In this document: positions 18,201-25,988 of the stretch, piece after piece | Layout of the letters: every line of letters begins with the position of its first letter | Numbering within the stretch: the stretch's first letter is position 1 | NCBI RefSeq assembly: GCF_009495745.1 | Contig: NZ_WIDQ01000004.1 | Location: 1-64,000 of the forward strand | DNA length: 64,000 nt | Origin: Niveispirillum sp. SYP-B3756 | GTDB taxonomy: Bacteria; Pseudomonadota; Alphaproteobacteria; Azospirillales; Azospirillaceae | Reading direction: 5' to 3' | The notes under the pieces: generated by a model | Seen by the model: the letters and a program-made list of their open reading frames with translations, nothing else | Database searches by the model: none | What the model was told of the DNA's origin: nothing | Made by a program: the position numbers and the translations under genes

Positions 18201-18678
18201 CGTCGCCGTCCCCGCCTGACAGGCTGTCGGCCCCGGCCCCGCCGCCGATGAAATCCCGAAAGCGCCCGCCGGTGACCGTATCGGCCCCGGCACCCGCATT
18301 GATCGCATTCAAGGTGTCATTATTGCCGATCAACCGGTCATTGCCGGCAGTACCGGCGGTAAATAATAATGACTGGTCGGTGAAATCTATACGCTCAACA
18401 TTGATGATACTTTGAATGTTGGAGCTGTTGAGGTCACCATTTTCCAGCCAGGACAACAGGAAACCCAGAATGGTGCCTTCCGCCAGATTACGGTAATTTT
18501 CCTGAACAGCACTGCTGCTGATGTTGGTGCGGTAGATATCGTACCCGTTGCCACCGTCGATATTATCATTACCGGTGGTCAGGTTGATGATATCATCACC
18601 GTCGCCACCCTTGATATCGTCATAGCCATCGGTACCCGTCAACGTGTCGGCACCGGCCGTGCCTGTTACCGTTGCCAT
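15292..18678 (-). CDS. RTX repeat protein with M10-type metalloprotease motif
   Basis: A 1128-aa acidic, secreted calcium-binding protein. Residues about 10-540 hold many GGxGxDxLx nonapeptides in several blocks. A domain at about 590-775 follows, with the zinc motif HELLHALGLKH (719-729) and the serralysin-like block DFDVAALQYYYG. Two smaller RTX blocks (about 870-900 and 985-1030) and a short hydrophobic C-terminus (VGYLLLG) end the protein. Serralysins usually have the protease first and repeats last, so the order is inverted. The Met-turn expected soon after the zinc site is not seen (SLFSLWNSST in its place). No type I secretion genes are adjacent. The start at 18678 follows GGGGTGGGAG; an ATG 19 codons upstream is possible. 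Confidence 0.85.
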   Translation of the reverse strand: MATVTGTAGADTLTGTDGYDDIKGGDGDDIINLTTGNDNIDGGNGYDIYRTNISSSAVQENYRNLAEGTILGFLLSWLENGDLNSSNIQSIINVERIDFTDQSLLFTAGTAGNDRLIGNNDTLNAINAGAGADTVTGGRFRDFIGGGAGADSLSGGDGDDVFFPGRMEGDTVDGGAGIDRVALAYYVNSDLRFSVTDGVWSDWMGGSLTLINVEQFELTTGDGNDTITGGVLAERFSGGAGNDSLTGNGGNDTLIGGTGRDTLAGGDGDDLLYVSIPSNSSAAVILGTLMQGGAGNDSLTSGTGRDTLLGGDGNDLLSLRTATLPADLPLAGNLLDGGDGDDSLIGDIGSGDTLLGGTGNDAISVSAPNGLTGGLLDGGEGNDLISSAGGTSTLKGGAGNDTLYSSLPRDGVAIGGNLLDGGAGNDSLRGGGGQDTLQGGEGDDDLDIITFPSTDTRGSRSLLMEGGAGNDKILGGLGTDTLNGGDGNDQLGISRLSGLSDIGSKGLRLDGGAGNDTLTGGRGNDTLIGGDGQDQAVYALAKSAVTITRNEEDGSFTLVSGAGGTDRLSGVETLVFNDGRIDLTNWGRFRDAYWIDAFRNPTDASWATATQAPVTVSYAFYSALPTGYTAANYPDFSPLTEAEKTQARAALANYANVTGLSFVEVNDPAAANIRFGTISMTTAYGFAGYPAGGQADVWLANNVYDTRAGLAENWYIFHHELLHALGLKHATTLYGNEPPQLSSTEVGAGSLFSLWNSSTERLRDFDVAALQYYYGPDPTVRSGDDVYSITGASTATHFFWDGGGSDRMDLSGASAGVQVSLVPGSLNWIGTAATSVVAANAFTINHGTWIERLTGSAFADQLEGNYLANQIDGGAGNDTILATDGDDTIIGGTGEDVLVFNSAASTYAITTRSSDQAVILTGAGRTITSFGVESFRFTDTEIDTTGRMIDKQMLLNGKLVSPTPAVTAFGQEWALAGTSNGDIVIGTNKGDLINALEGDDAVNSGAGDDIIDGGLGSNFLTGSAGSDRFFIDGRNASGAANRTSWSTVTDFQRDAKETITIWGWDPTHSKIVLDEQSGGADGYKGATWHLDMDGDGKIDVSLTLSGLGLDAVTHSTGVVDNVGYLLLG

Positions 18679-18718
18679 TCTCCCACCCCGTGCTGTCAGC
18701 GAGAAATGATTCAATTTT

Positions 18719-18748
18719 ATTGTAATGCGAGGCAACTATACACAGCAA
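18719..18748 (-). promoter_or_regulatory. Candidate promoter of the RTX gene
   Basis: On the minus strand TTGCTG (18743-18748) and TACAAT (18719-18724) are separated by 18 bases, about 40 bp upstream of the start codon. This is a sigma-70-like match by eye only. Confidence 0.35.
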
Positions 18749-18898
18749 GGTCGGGATAAATCCAGTGTGGAAGGGGGTGGGAAACGGCCGCCCGTATGTT
18801 TCCATTTGGGCGTCGTTCCAACGGAAAATTTTCGCTACTTGCCCGATTTTCAATAATATTTGTCGGGGAAACAATGCGCCCGGCCCGGCGCATTGCGC

Positions 18899-18925
18899 AA
18901 AGGGGGGTGGGCTTTTCCGCCCCCC
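18899..18925 (-). terminator. Possible terminator after oxyR
   Basis: Six G and six C (18902-18907 / 18920-18925) can pair around a 12-base loop, followed on the minus strand by three T, within 10 bp of the oxyR stop. The T-tract is short. Confidence 0.35.
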
Positions 18926-18933
18926 GATCGTGA

Positions 18934-19854
18934 TTACCGCAGTGCTTCTGCACCTTCCGGCAGGTGGCGGGCGATGACATCGGCCAGACGGCGGATATCG
19001 GTGGCACGCGGGCTGCCCTTGCGCCAGACCAGCGCCATGGTGCGGTGCGGGGCCGGGCTGGCAAAGGGGCGCAGGGAGACCTGGCCATTGCCGGCCAGCA
19101 GCGGGGCGGCCAGGGCCGGCAGCAGGGTCAGGCCCAGCCCGCCCGCCACCATTTCCACCAGGGTGGGCAGGGAGGTGGCGGCGAATCCGGCCCCCGCCTG
19201 GGCCCCGGACAGGGCGCAGACATCCAGAGCCTGATCGCGGAAACAATGCCCATCTTCCAGCAGCAGCAGGCTTTCATCCTGCAACTCGCCCTCCGTCACC
19301 GCATCGGCATTGTCCAACCGATGGCCACGGGGCAGGGCCACCAGGAACGGTTCCTCATAAAGCGGCAGCACCTCCACCCCCGGTTCCAGCACCGGCAGGG
19401 CCAGCAGGGCCATATCCAGGTCACCGGCGCGCAGCCGGTCCAGCAGCCGTTCCGTCAGGTCTTCGCGCAGGTAGAGCTTCAGCTCCGGATAGGCCCCGCG
19501 CAGCGGCGGCAGCACGCGCGGCAGCAGATAGGGCCCGCTGGTGGGGATGACCCCCAGCCGCAGCGCGCCCGACAAGGGCCGGCCCGACGCGCGCATGGCC
19601 TGCGACAGATCATCCACCTGCCCCAGAATCACCCGCGCCCGTTCCACCGCATCTTCCCCTGCCGGGGTCAGCAGCACACGGTGCTTGGTGCGTTCCACCA
19701 GGGGCGTGCCCAGCATATCCTCCAGTTGCTGGATCTGGGCGGAGAGCGAGGGCTGGCTGATATGGCAGGCGGTGGCGGCACGGCCGAAATGCAGCGTGTC
19801 GGCCAGGGCCACCAGATAGCGCAATTGGCGCAGGGTAATGTTCACCGGGTTCAT
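18934..19854 (-). CDS. oxyR: OxyR, LysR-type peroxide sensor
   Basis: A 306-aa LysR-family activator. The N-terminal winged helix (LRQLRYLVALADTLHFGRAA ... ISQPSLSAQIQQLE) precedes the substrate-binding-like domain. The redox pair that senses hydrogen peroxide in E. coli OxyR is conserved: GHCFRDQALDVC, Cys204 and Cys213 here. On oxidation the disulfide form activates peroxide-defence genes. It diverges from ahpC with 150 bp between start codons, the classic arrangement for direct control. A third Cys at residue 30 is in the DNA-binding domain. Downstream the RTX gene has the same direction but is separated by 255 bp. Confidence 0.93.
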   Translation of the reverse strand: MNPVNITLRQLRYLVALADTLHFGRAATACHISQPSLSAQIQQLEDMLGTPLVERTKHRVLLTPAGEDAVERARVILGQVDDLSQAMRASGRPLSGALRLGVIPTSGPYLLPRVLPPLRGAYPELKLYLREDLTERLLDRLRAGDLDMALLALPVLEPGVEVLPLYEEPFLVALPRGHRLDNADAVTEGELQDESLLLLEDGHCFRDQALDVCALSGAQAGAGFAATSLPTLVEMVAGGLGLTLLPALAAPLLAGNGQVSLRPFASPAPHRTMALVWRKGSPRATDIRRLADVIARHLPEGAEALR

Positions 19855-20004
19855 TGGCCCATCCTATGGCCGCAGTCGGAACTTGCGATTAGCTTTTTTT
19901 GCTGCGCTGCCCCCATATACGTCCCGTCACCGATAGCCATATAAGGGCTGCCGGTGACGCCCAGGCGCACCGGCCGCTCAATCACAAAAGTGGAGTTGTT
20001 CATT
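19855..20004. promoter_or_regulatory. oxyR-ahpC divergent control region
   Basis: This 150-bp gap must contain both promoters and, by analogy with other oxyR-ahpC pairs, the OxyR site. Half-site-like ATAG occurs in cgatagccatataagg near 19940-19950, but no full four-part OxyR sequence is clear by eye. Confidence 0.45.
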
Positions 20005-20544
20005 ATGTTGACCGTTGGCGATAAGTTTCCCGCTTTCGACCTGAAGGCCACTGTTTCCACCGACATCAAGTCCGCCTTCACCACCATCAACAACGACACC
20101 TACAAGGGCAAGTGGCTGGTCGTGTTCTTCTGGCCGAAGGACTTCACCTTCGTGTGCCCGACCGAGATCGCCGCTTTCGGCAAGCTGAACGGTGAGTTCG
20201 CTGACCGCGACGCCCAGGTGCTGGGCGCTTCCATCGACACCGAGTTCGTGCACCTGGCCTGGCGCCAGAACCATGCCGATCTGAAGGATCTGCCGTTCCC
20301 GATGCTGGCCGACGTGAAGCGCGAGCTGTCTGCCGATCTGGGCGTGCTGGACAAGAACGAAGGCGTTGCGCTGCGCGCCACCTTCATCGTCGATCCGGAA
20401 GGCATCATCCGCTTTGCCTCCGTGCATGACCTGTCCGTCGGCCGCAACGTTCAGGAAGTGCTGCGCACCCTGGACGCCCTGCAGACCGACGAGCTGTGCC
20501 CCTGCAACTGGCAGAAGGGCGAGGACGTTCTGAAGGTGGCCTGA
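20005..20544 (+). CDS. ahpC: Peroxiredoxin, AhpC type
   Basis: A 179-aa thiol peroxidase that reduces hydrogen peroxide, organic peroxides and possibly peroxynitrite. The peroxidatic Cys51 is in FTFVCPTE and the resolving Cys is in ELCPCNW (Cys165/167). The CPC arrangement and the neighbouring ahpD gene match the mycobacterial-type AhpC, which is recycled by AhpD rather than by AhpF (known for that family). The start at 20005 is used because the family begins MLTVGDKFPAF. It is divergent from oxyR and so likely induced by peroxide. A GC-rich hairpin lies between it and ahpD. Confidence 0.93.
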   Translation: MLTVGDKFPAFDLKATVSTDIKSAFTTINNDTYKGKWLVVFFWPKDFTFVCPTEIAAFGKLNGEFADRDAQVLGASIDTEFVHLAWRQNHADLKDLPFPMLADVKRELSADLGVLDKNEGVALRATFIVDPEGIIRFASVHDLSVGRNVQEVLRTLDALQTDELCPCNWQKGEDVLKVA

Positions 20545-20574
20545 TCCCCCATTTAAGGGCCATTTTCTGACGAC

Positions 20575-20614
20575 GGATGGGCGCCGGCATCCCTCATGCC
20601 CAGGGCGCCCATCC
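20575..20614 (+). terminator. Hairpin between ahpC and ahpD
   Basis: An 11-bp perfect stem (GGATGGGCGCC / GGCGCCCATCC) with an 18-base loop starts about 30 bp after the ahpC stop. Only three T follow a few bases later, so it may attenuate rather than stop readthrough into ahpD. Confidence 0.5.
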
Positions 20615-20784
20615 ACCCTCTTTGACCGATTTCCTGCCGCGTACCGACCTGTCGATTTCCTTCCGGGTCTGGCGGCGGCACTTTTATCATCGGTTTCCAT
20701 CACATCGCCTGATCCCCGTGTCCCGGCCGCGCGATTGCGCCCGCACCAGGATTGTTGTGACCATTTCCCAAGGAGATGACAATC

Positions 20785-21318
20785 ATGTCCATCGATGCGC
20801 TGAAGTCGCGCCTGCCCGAATACGCCAAGGATCTGAAGCTGAACCTGGGTTCGGTGCTGAACACCTCTTCCCTGTCGCCGTCGCAGGCCTGGGGCACGGC
20901 CGTGGCCGCCGCCTTTGCCAGCCGCAACGCGGAAGTGACCAAGGCCATCGTCGCCGATGCCAAGCAGCACCTGGATGATGCCACGCTGACCGCCGCCAAG
21001 GCCGCCGGCGCCATCATGGGCATGAACAATATCTACTATCGATTCGTGCATCTGGCCGGCAACAAGGAATATTCCAAGATGCCCGCCCGCCTGCGCATGA
21101 ACATCATCGCCAATCCCGGCGCACCCAAGGTGGATTTCGAGCTGTGGTCGCTGGCCGCCAGCGCCGTCAATGGCTGCGGCATGTGCATCGACGCCCACGA
21201 GCACGAAGTGATCCAGAAGGGCGCTTCCAAGGAAAATGTGCAGGACGTGGTGCGCATTGCCTCTGTCATCCATGCTGTCGCCTCCGTCCTGGATGCCGAG
21301 GACGCGCTGGCTGGTTGA
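20785..21318 (+). CDS. ahpD: Alkyl hydroperoxidase AhpD
   Basis: A 177-aa all-helical carboxymuconolactone-decarboxylase-fold protein. The active-site motif is [13 protein letters not shown]: Cys131, Cys134 and His138, matching Cys130/Cys133/His137 of Mycobacterium tuberculosis AhpD. There it reduces the AhpC disulfide, taking electrons from lipoylated dihydrolipoamide succinyltransferase through Lpd. Start 20785 is preferred over an ATG nine bases upstream because AAGGAG would otherwise abut the start codon. The gene lies 240 bp after ahpC; a hairpin lies in the gap, so it may have its own promoter as well as readthrough. A strong terminator follows. Confidence 0.93.
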   Translation: MSIDALKSRLPEYAKDLKLNLGSVLNTSSLSPSQAWGTAVAAAFASRNAEVTKAIVADAKQHLDDATLTAAKAAGAIMGMNNIYYRFVHLAGNKEYSKMPARLRMNIIANPGAPKVDFELWSLAASAVNGCGMCIDAHEHEVIQKGASKENVQDVVRIASVIHAVASVLDAEDALAG

Positions 21319-21346
21319 TTGTTGGTATATGATCGACGTTGAAAAA

Positions 21347-21375
21347 CCCCGGTACCGCTGGTGCCGGGGTTTTTT
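21347..21375 (+). terminator. Rho-independent terminator after ahpD
   Basis: The stem CCCCGGTACC / GGTGCCGGGG (one G-T pair) is followed by six T and preceded by five A. It lies 28 bp after the ahpD stop. Confidence 0.85.
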
Positions 21376-21399
21376 GATTTGGGGCTTGACCGTTTTCAT

Positions 21400-21421
21400 T
21401 ATTTCGATGATTGTTGAAATA
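21400..21421 (+). promoter_or_regulatory. Candidate ArsR operator overlapping the arsR start
   Basis: TATTTC (21400-21405) and GAAATA (21416-21421) form an inverted repeat with 10 bases between; the last A is the first base of the arsR start codon. The size and spacing fit an ArsR/SmtB dimer site, and position implies autoregulation. Confidence 0.55.
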
Positions 21422-21801
21422 TGGAAATCAAAGCTGCCACCGACGCCTTCGCCGCCCTGTCCCAGGAAACCCGCCTGGGCATCTTCCGTCTGCTGGTGCA
21501 GGTGGGGCCGGATGGGTTGACGGCGGGGGAGGTGGCGCAACGCCTGGGCGTCGCCCCCTCCACCCTGTCGCATCATCTGGCGATGCTGGAACGGGCGGGC
21601 TTGCTGCGTTCCTGGCGGGTGCAGCGTCATATCCATTACGCGCCGGATTTCGACGGCACGCGTCGCCTGCTGGCCTTCCTGGTGCAGGATTGCTGCGGCG
21701 GCCGGCCAGAACTGTGCGGGGAAGGGCTGCTGGCGGCGGTTGGCGTCTGCACACCCGCCTGCAGTCCGGACGCACCCCACCCCATCCCTGTCGGAGCGTG
21801 A
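21421..21801 (+). CDS. arsR: ArsR family arsenic-responsive repressor
   Basis: A 126-aa winged-helix repressor at the head of the arsenic operon. The DNA-recognition region is AQRLGVAPSTLSHHLAMLERAGLL. The usual CVC motif on the recognition helix is absent; instead Cys pairs lie in the C-terminal tail (DCCGGRPELCGEG, VCTPAC), which is how one branch of ArsR proteins binds trivalent arsenic. Release from DNA on As(III) or Sb(III) binding would turn on the operon. There is no visible ribosome binding site before the ATG, and the probable operator touches the start codon, so the message may be leaderless or nearly so. The next gene starts one base after the stop. Confidence 0.9.
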   Translation: MEIKAATDAFAALSQETRLGIFRLLVQVGPDGLTAGEVAQRLGVAPSTLSHHLAMLERAGLLRSWRVQRHIHYAPDFDGTRRLLAFLVQDCCGGRPELCGEGLLAAVGVCTPACSPDAPHPIPVGA

Positions 21802-21802
21802 G

Positions 21803-22309
21803 ATGAGTGATCAGCCCTATAATGTCCTCTTCCTCTGTACCCATAACTCTGCCCGCAGCATGATGGCGGAATGCATTCTGAACCGGCTTGGCAAGGGCCG
21901 CTTTCGGGCATTCAGTGCCGGCAGCCAGCCATCGGGCCGCATCAACCCCTTCGTGCATGATCTGCTGGCCCATCTGGGGCACGATGTCTCGGCATTGCGG
22001 TCGAAAAGCTGGGACGAGTTTGCCGGCGCCGATGCGCCGCAGATGGATTTCATCTTCACCGTCTGCGACAGCGCCGCCGGCGAAGTCTGCCCCATTTGGC
22101 CCGGCCATCCGATGACCGCCCATTGGGGCTTCGCCGATCCGTCATCGGCCGGCGGCAGCGATGCGGAAAAGGCGGCCTTCACGGCGGAGATTTACCGCCA
22201 GATTGAACGGCGCCTGCAGCTTTTCGTCAACCTGCCACACGCCTCGCTGGACCGGCTGGCGATGAAGCGGCATCTGGTGGAAATGGCACAGCAGGAAGCC
22301 CTGTCATGA
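21803..22309 (+). CDS. arsC: Arsenate reductase, low-MW phosphatase (thioredoxin-linked) type
   Basis: A 168-aa protein of the low-molecular-weight tyrosine phosphatase fold. The P-loop is FLCTHNSARS with nucleophile Cys12. The second and third Cys of arsenate reductases, in FTVCDSAAGEVCP (Cys88 and Cys96), are present, so a Cys relay reduced by thioredoxin is likely, as in the pI258 enzyme. It converts As(V) to As(III) for export. The start at 21803 (MSDQPYNVLF) lies one base after arsR; its stop overlaps the start of the next gene by four bases, so translation is coupled. It is one of two arsenate reductases in the same operon. Confidence 0.9.
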   Translation: MSDQPYNVLFLCTHNSARSMMAECILNRLGKGRFRAFSAGSQPSGRINPFVHDLLAHLGHDVSALRSKSWDEFAGADAPQMDFIFTVCDSAAGEVCPIWPGHPMTAHWGFADPSSAGGSDAEKAAFTAEIYRQIERRLQLFVNLPHASLDRLAMKRHLVEMAQQEALS

Positions 22310-22731
22310 CCGACATCACCATCTATCACAACCCTGCCTGCGGCACGTCGCGCAACACGCTGGCCATGATCCGCAACAGCGGCGTGGAACCGGTGGTGAT
22401 TGAATATCTGAAGACCCCGCCCACCCGCGCGGTGCTGGCCGACTTGATCGCCCGCATGGGCGTGCCTGTGCGGGCGGTGCTGCGGGAAAAGGGCACCCCC
22501 TATGCTGAACTGGGGCTGGATGATCCCAGCCTGTCGGATGACGCCCTGTTGGATGCCATGCAGGCCCATCCCATCCTGATCAATCGCCCCATCGTGGTGA
22601 CGCCGCTGGGCGTGCGCCTCTGCCGCCCGTCGGAACAGGTGCTGGACATCCTGCCCGCCGCACAGAAGGCCGCCTTCACCAAGGAGGATGGGGAGGCCGT
22701 GGTGGATGCGGCCGGTAACCGTCTGCGCTGA
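22306..22731 (+). CDS. arsC: Arsenate reductase, glutaredoxin-linked type
   Basis: A 141-aa ArsC of the Spx/ArsC thioredoxin-fold family. The catalytic motif is [12 protein letters not shown] with Cys12, and the arsenate-binding Arg region is [15 protein letters not shown]. coli plasmid R773 ArsC, the model, forms a Cys-arsenate adduct that is resolved with glutathione and glutaredoxin. It overlaps the preceding arsC by ATGA and is followed after 41 bp by acr3. Having both a thioredoxin- and a glutaredoxin-linked reductase side by side gives two electron routes for the same step. Confidence 0.93.
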   Translation: MTDITIYHNPACGTSRNTLAMIRNSGVEPVVIEYLKTPPTRAVLADLIARMGVPVRAVLREKGTPYAELGLDDPSLSDDALLDAMQAHPILINRPIVVTPLGVRLCRPSEQVLDILPAAQKAAFTKEDGEAVVDAAGNRLR

Positions 22732-22772
22732 TCCGCTTTCCCCTGTTTCCCCCATCGAAGGCTGCCCTGATC

Positions 22773-23840
22773 ATGGCGATGCCCGCCCGCCGTCTGTCCT
22801 TTCTGGACCGTTTCCTCACCCTGTGGATTTTTGCCGCCATGGCCCTGGGGCTGGCGCTGGGCAGCCTGTTCGACGGGGTGCCGGCCGCCCTCGACCGGCT
22901 GTCCATCGGTACCACCAACATCCCCATCGCCATCGGGCTGGTGCTGATGATGTATCCGCCGCTGGCCAAGGTGCGGTACGAGGAATTGCCGCAGGTCTTC
23001 GCCGACAAGCGTATCCTGGCCCTGTCCTTGATCCAGAACTGGATCATCGGCCCCTGCCTGATGTTCGCGCTGGCGGTGATTTTCCTGCATGACCGGCCGG
23101 ATTACATGACGGGCCTGATCCTGATCGGTCTGGCCCGCTGTATCGCCATGGTGCTGGTCTGGAACCAGTTGGCCTGTGGCTCCAACCAGTATGTGGCGGG
23201 GCTGGTGGCCTTCAATTCCATCTTCCAGATCCTGTTTTTCAGCGCCTATGCCTGGTTCTTCCTGGGCTTCCTGCCGCCCTTGCTGGGGCTGGAGGGCAGC
23301 GTCATTGACGTGTCGTTCCAGACCATTGCAGAAGCAGTGCTGATCTATCTGGGCATTCCCTTCCTGGCCGGGTTCCTGACCCGGCGGGTGCTGATCCGTG
23401 CCAAGGGGGAGGATTGGTATGAAAACCGCTTCCTGCCCCGCATCTCCCCGCTGACGCTGGCGGCGCTGTTATTCACCATCGTCGCCATGTTCAGCCTGAA
23501 GGGGGCCGATATCGTGCGGCTGCCGCTGGACGCGCTGGCCATTGCCGTGCCGCTGACGCTCTATTTCTTCATCATGTTCCTGGTCAGCTTCTTCACCGGC
23601 AAGCTGATCGAGGCGGATTACCCGCGCGCCACCGCCGTGGCCTTCACGGCGGCGGGCAATAATTTTGAACTGGCCATCGCCGTGGCCATTGCCGCCTTCG
23701 GTCTGGCTTCGCCTGTGGCCTTCGCCGCCGTCATCGGCCCGCTGGTGGAGGTGCCGGTCCTGATCTTGATGGTGCAACTGGCCCTGTGGCTGGGCCGCCG
23801 CTGGTTTCCGCTGACAGCCCCGGTTAAGGAGCAGGTGTAA
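22773..23840 (+). CDS. acr3: Arsenite efflux transporter Acr3
   Basis: A 355-aa inner-membrane carrier with about ten hydrophobic helices, of the bile/arsenite/riboflavin transporter superfamily. The conserved essential Cys is in [13 protein letters not shown], and a second family segment is [31 protein letters not shown] marks the second half. It exports As(OH)3/antimonite using the proton gradient. Two ATGs two codons apart (22773 and 22779) are possible starts. Its stop overlaps the arsH start by one base. Confidence 0.95.
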   Translation: MAMPARRLSFLDRFLTLWIFAAMALGLALGSLFDGVPAALDRLSIGTTNIPIAIGLVLMMYPPLAKVRYEELPQVFADKRILALSLIQNWIIGPCLMFALAVIFLHDRPDYMTGLILIGLARCIAMVLVWNQLACGSNQYVAGLVAFNSIFQILFFSAYAWFFLGFLPPLLGLEGSVIDVSFQTIAEAVLIYLGIPFLAGFLTRRVLIRAKGEDWYENRFLPRISPLTLAALLFTIVAMFSLKGADIVRLPLDALAIAVPLTLYFFIMFLVSFFTGKLIEADYPRATAVAFTAAGNNFELAIAVAIAAFGLASPVAFAAVIGPLVEVPVLILMVQLALWLGRRWFPLTAPVKEQV

Positions 23841-24589
23841 TGTCCCGTCTGCGTTATTTAAGCGATCCTGATCACCTGCCGGCCCTTGATCCCGCCTATG
23901 CCCATCGTCTGCCGGGCCTGGGGTTGGGGCCGCTGGACCCCAAGCCGCGCATCCTGTTGCTGTACGGTTCCTTACGTGACCGCTCCTTCTCCCGTCTGGC
24001 GGTGGAGGAGGCGGCGCGGCTGCTGGAATATTTCGGGGCGGAGACGCGCATTTTCGATCCGTCTGATCTGCCCTTGCCTGATCAGGTGAAGGGCGATGAC
24101 CACCCGGCCGTGCATGAGCTGCGCGACCATGCCATCTGGTCGGACGGACAGGTCTGGTGCAGCCCTGAACGCCATGGCCAGATTACCGGCATCATGAAGG
24201 CGCAGATCGACCATCTGCCGCTTGCCATGGGGTCCATCCGGCCGACGCAGGGCCGCACGCTGGCAGTGATGCAGGTTTCCGGCGGCTCGCAGAGCTTCAA
24301 TGCAGTGAACAGCCTGCGCCTTCTGGGCCGCTGGATGCGGATGTTCACCATCCCCAACCAATCCAGCGTCGCCAAGGCGTTTCAGGAATTTGATGCCGAT
24401 GGCCGGATGAAGCCATCCGCCTATTACGACCGCATCGTCGATGTGATGGAAGAGCTGGTGCGCTTCACCGTGTTGCTGCGCCCCCATGCGGCCACGCTGG
24501 TGGATCGCTATTCTGAACGCCGCGAAGCTGATCAGCCCGTCAGTGCGGCGGGTGAACTGGCGAATCAGGCGCTGGGGCGGGTGCTGTGA
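23840..24589 (+). CDS. arsH: ArsH, NADPH-dependent FMN reductase
   Basis: A 249-aa flavoprotein of the flavodoxin-like NADPH:FMN reductase family. The FMN phosphate loop is [13 protein letters not shown], and [20 protein letters not shown] and [12 protein letters not shown] are ArsH-specific blocks. ArsH oxidises trivalent methyl- and aryl-arsenicals to less toxic pentavalent forms and gives resistance to organoarsenicals (known from Sinorhizobium and Pseudomonas). It is the last gene of the arsenic operon; its ATG shares a base with the acr3 stop. A palindromic dispersed repeat follows 27 bp after the stop and may act as the transcript end. Confidence 0.94.
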   Translation: MSRLRYLSDPDHLPALDPAYAHRLPGLGLGPLDPKPRILLLYGSLRDRSFSRLAVEEAARLLEYFGAETRIFDPSDLPLPDQVKGDDHPAVHELRDHAIWSDGQVWCSPERHGQITGIMKAQIDHLPLAMGSIRPTQGRTLAVMQVSGGSQSFNAVNSLRLLGRWMRMFTIPNQSSVAKAFQEFDADGRMKPSAYYDRIVDVMEELVRFTVLLRPHAATLVDRYSERREADQPVSAAGELANQALGRVL

Positions 24590-24616
24590 TAAATTGCTGT
24601 GTCGGTGCCACTTCAT

Positions 24617-24693
24617 AACCGTCATTCCCGCGAAGGCGGGAATCCAAAATCCGCGCTGTCGTATGGATTCCCGCCTTCGCGGGAATGACGGTT
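24617..24693. repeat. Palindromic dispersed repeat, copy 1 (dRS3-like arms)
   Basis: Near-perfect inverted arms of about 28 bp (AACCGTCATTCCCGCGAAGG... and its complement) flank a 19-bp centre. Each arm contains ATTCCC-N8-GGGAAT, the layout of the dRS3 repeats known in Neisseria. A second copy is at 51292-51367 in the opposite orientation, with two differences in the centre. Confidence 0.85.
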
Positions 24694-24739
24694 AAAGGGC
24701 TGGAAAAGGCGTCAAGATTAACTCCTAACGCCTTGGCTG

Positions 24740-25984
24740 TCAGAACCCCGCCGCCGATGCCGGTGCCGGATCGAAGGCGGCCACCGCCGTGCCCCGCCGT
24801 GCCACCGGCACCCCGCCTTTCCAGATGCCCAGATGCCGGGCCGGGTTGGCGGCCGCACTGATATCCGCCACCGGGTCGCCCGGCACCAGCAGCAGGTCGG
24901 CCACCGCCCCGCTGATCAGGCGGCCATGGTCGGGCAGGTTCAGCAGGTCGGCGGCGTTGCTGGTACCGGCCACCAGGGCCGCCAGCGGGTCCATGCCCAG
25001 GGCCACCATATGGGCCAGTTCCTGCGCATTCTCCCCATGCTGGTTGCCGGGGGTGCCGGCATCTGTCCCCAGCGCCACCTTGCCGCCGGCCGCCACGAAG
25101 CGCTTGAAGCTGGCGAAATGCATCCCGCTGAACCGTTCCGCCTTGTCCCGCGCAAAGGCGGGCAGCCGGTCCTTCAATGCCAGCAGGGCCATCATCGCCG
25201 CCAGGGTCGGCACCAGATAGGTGCCGTTTTCCAGCATGGTGGCGATGATGGCATCGGTCAGTTCAAACCCATGTTCGATACTGTCCACCCCGGCTTCCAG
25301 CGCGCGGGCGATGCCGCGGGCACCCTGGGCATGGGCCGTCACCTTCAGGCCGAAATCATGGGCGGTGCGGGTGGCGGCGGCCAACTCTTCGGTGCTGGGA
25401 TGCGGGGCCAGCGGGTCCACCCCGCCGGTCAGCACCCCGCCCGTGGCCATCAGCTTGATGCAGTCGGCCCCGTGCTTCACATTCAGCCGCACGCCGCGCA
25501 CATAATCGGTCGGCCCGTCGCATTCCAGCCCGATCCAGGAACCATGGCCGCCGGTAATGGTCAGCACCTTGCCGGCGCAGCGGATGGTCGGCCCCTGGTG
25601 GCGACCCTGGCGGATGGCATCGCGGACAGAGACTTCCAGCCATTCCACCCCGCCCAGATCGCGGATGGCGGTGATGCCGCCGGCCAGTGTGGCCTGGGCA
25701 TTTTCCAGCAGCCGCAGGGCCATGTCACCGACGCTGCGCTGGCGCAGGGTGGTGACGACATCGCCCGTCGCCTCCAGCCCCAGATGCACATGGGCATCCA
25801 CCAGCCCCGGCATCAGGGTGGCACCGGTCGTATCCACCCGTGGGCCGGCAAAGCCGCCAAACTCCGCCAGCGGGGCGATGGCGGCGATGCGCCCATCGCC
25901 CACCAGCACGCCCAGACCGGGCCGTGGCGGGGCCAGCCCGTCAAAGACCAGCCCGCCAGCAAACAGCATCGGTTCCACGGCCAT
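24740..25984 (-). CDS. Metal-dependent amidohydrolase (imidazolonepropionase-like)
   Basis: A 414-aa TIM-barrel amidohydrolase. The first metal ligands are DAHVHLG (His65, His67); DCIKLMATGG carries the probable carboxylated Lys; TAHAQG and SIEHG supply further His, and GTDAG the catalytic Asp. The arrangement is that of Xaa-Pro/Xaa-Arg dipeptidases and related enzymes often annotated imidazolonepropionase-like. The actual substrate is unknown. It lies four bases downstream of an exported thioredoxin gene and its start follows GAGG, so the two form an operon. No signal peptide is seen, so the enzyme is cytoplasmic. Confidence 0.87.
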   Translation of the reverse strand: MAVEPMLFAGGLVFDGLAPPRPGLGVLVGDGRIAAIAPLAEFGGFAGPRVDTTGATLMPGLVDAHVHLGLEATGDVVTTLRQRSVGDMALRLLENAQATLAGGITAIRDLGGVEWLEVSVRDAIRQGRHQGPTIRCAGKVLTITGGHGSWIGLECDGPTDYVRGVRLNVKHGADCIKLMATGGVLTGGVDPLAPHPSTEELAAATRTAHDFGLKVTAHAQGARGIARALEAGVDSIEHGFELTDAIIATMLENGTYLVPTLAAMMALLALKDRLPAFARDKAERFSGMHFASFKRFVAAGGKVALGTDAGTPGNQHGENAQELAHMVALGMDPLAALVAGTSNAADLLNLPDHGRLISGAVADLLLVPGDPVADISAAANPARHLGIWKGGVPVARRGTAVAAFDPAPASAAGF

Positions 25985-25988
25985 CGCC

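Noticed and set aside
15600-18650. Dense short repeats suggestive of a CRISPR array or satellite
   Set aside because: The repetition follows codons of GGxGxDxLx nonapeptides in the RTX protein; spacing is irregular and no repeat-spacer structure exists.
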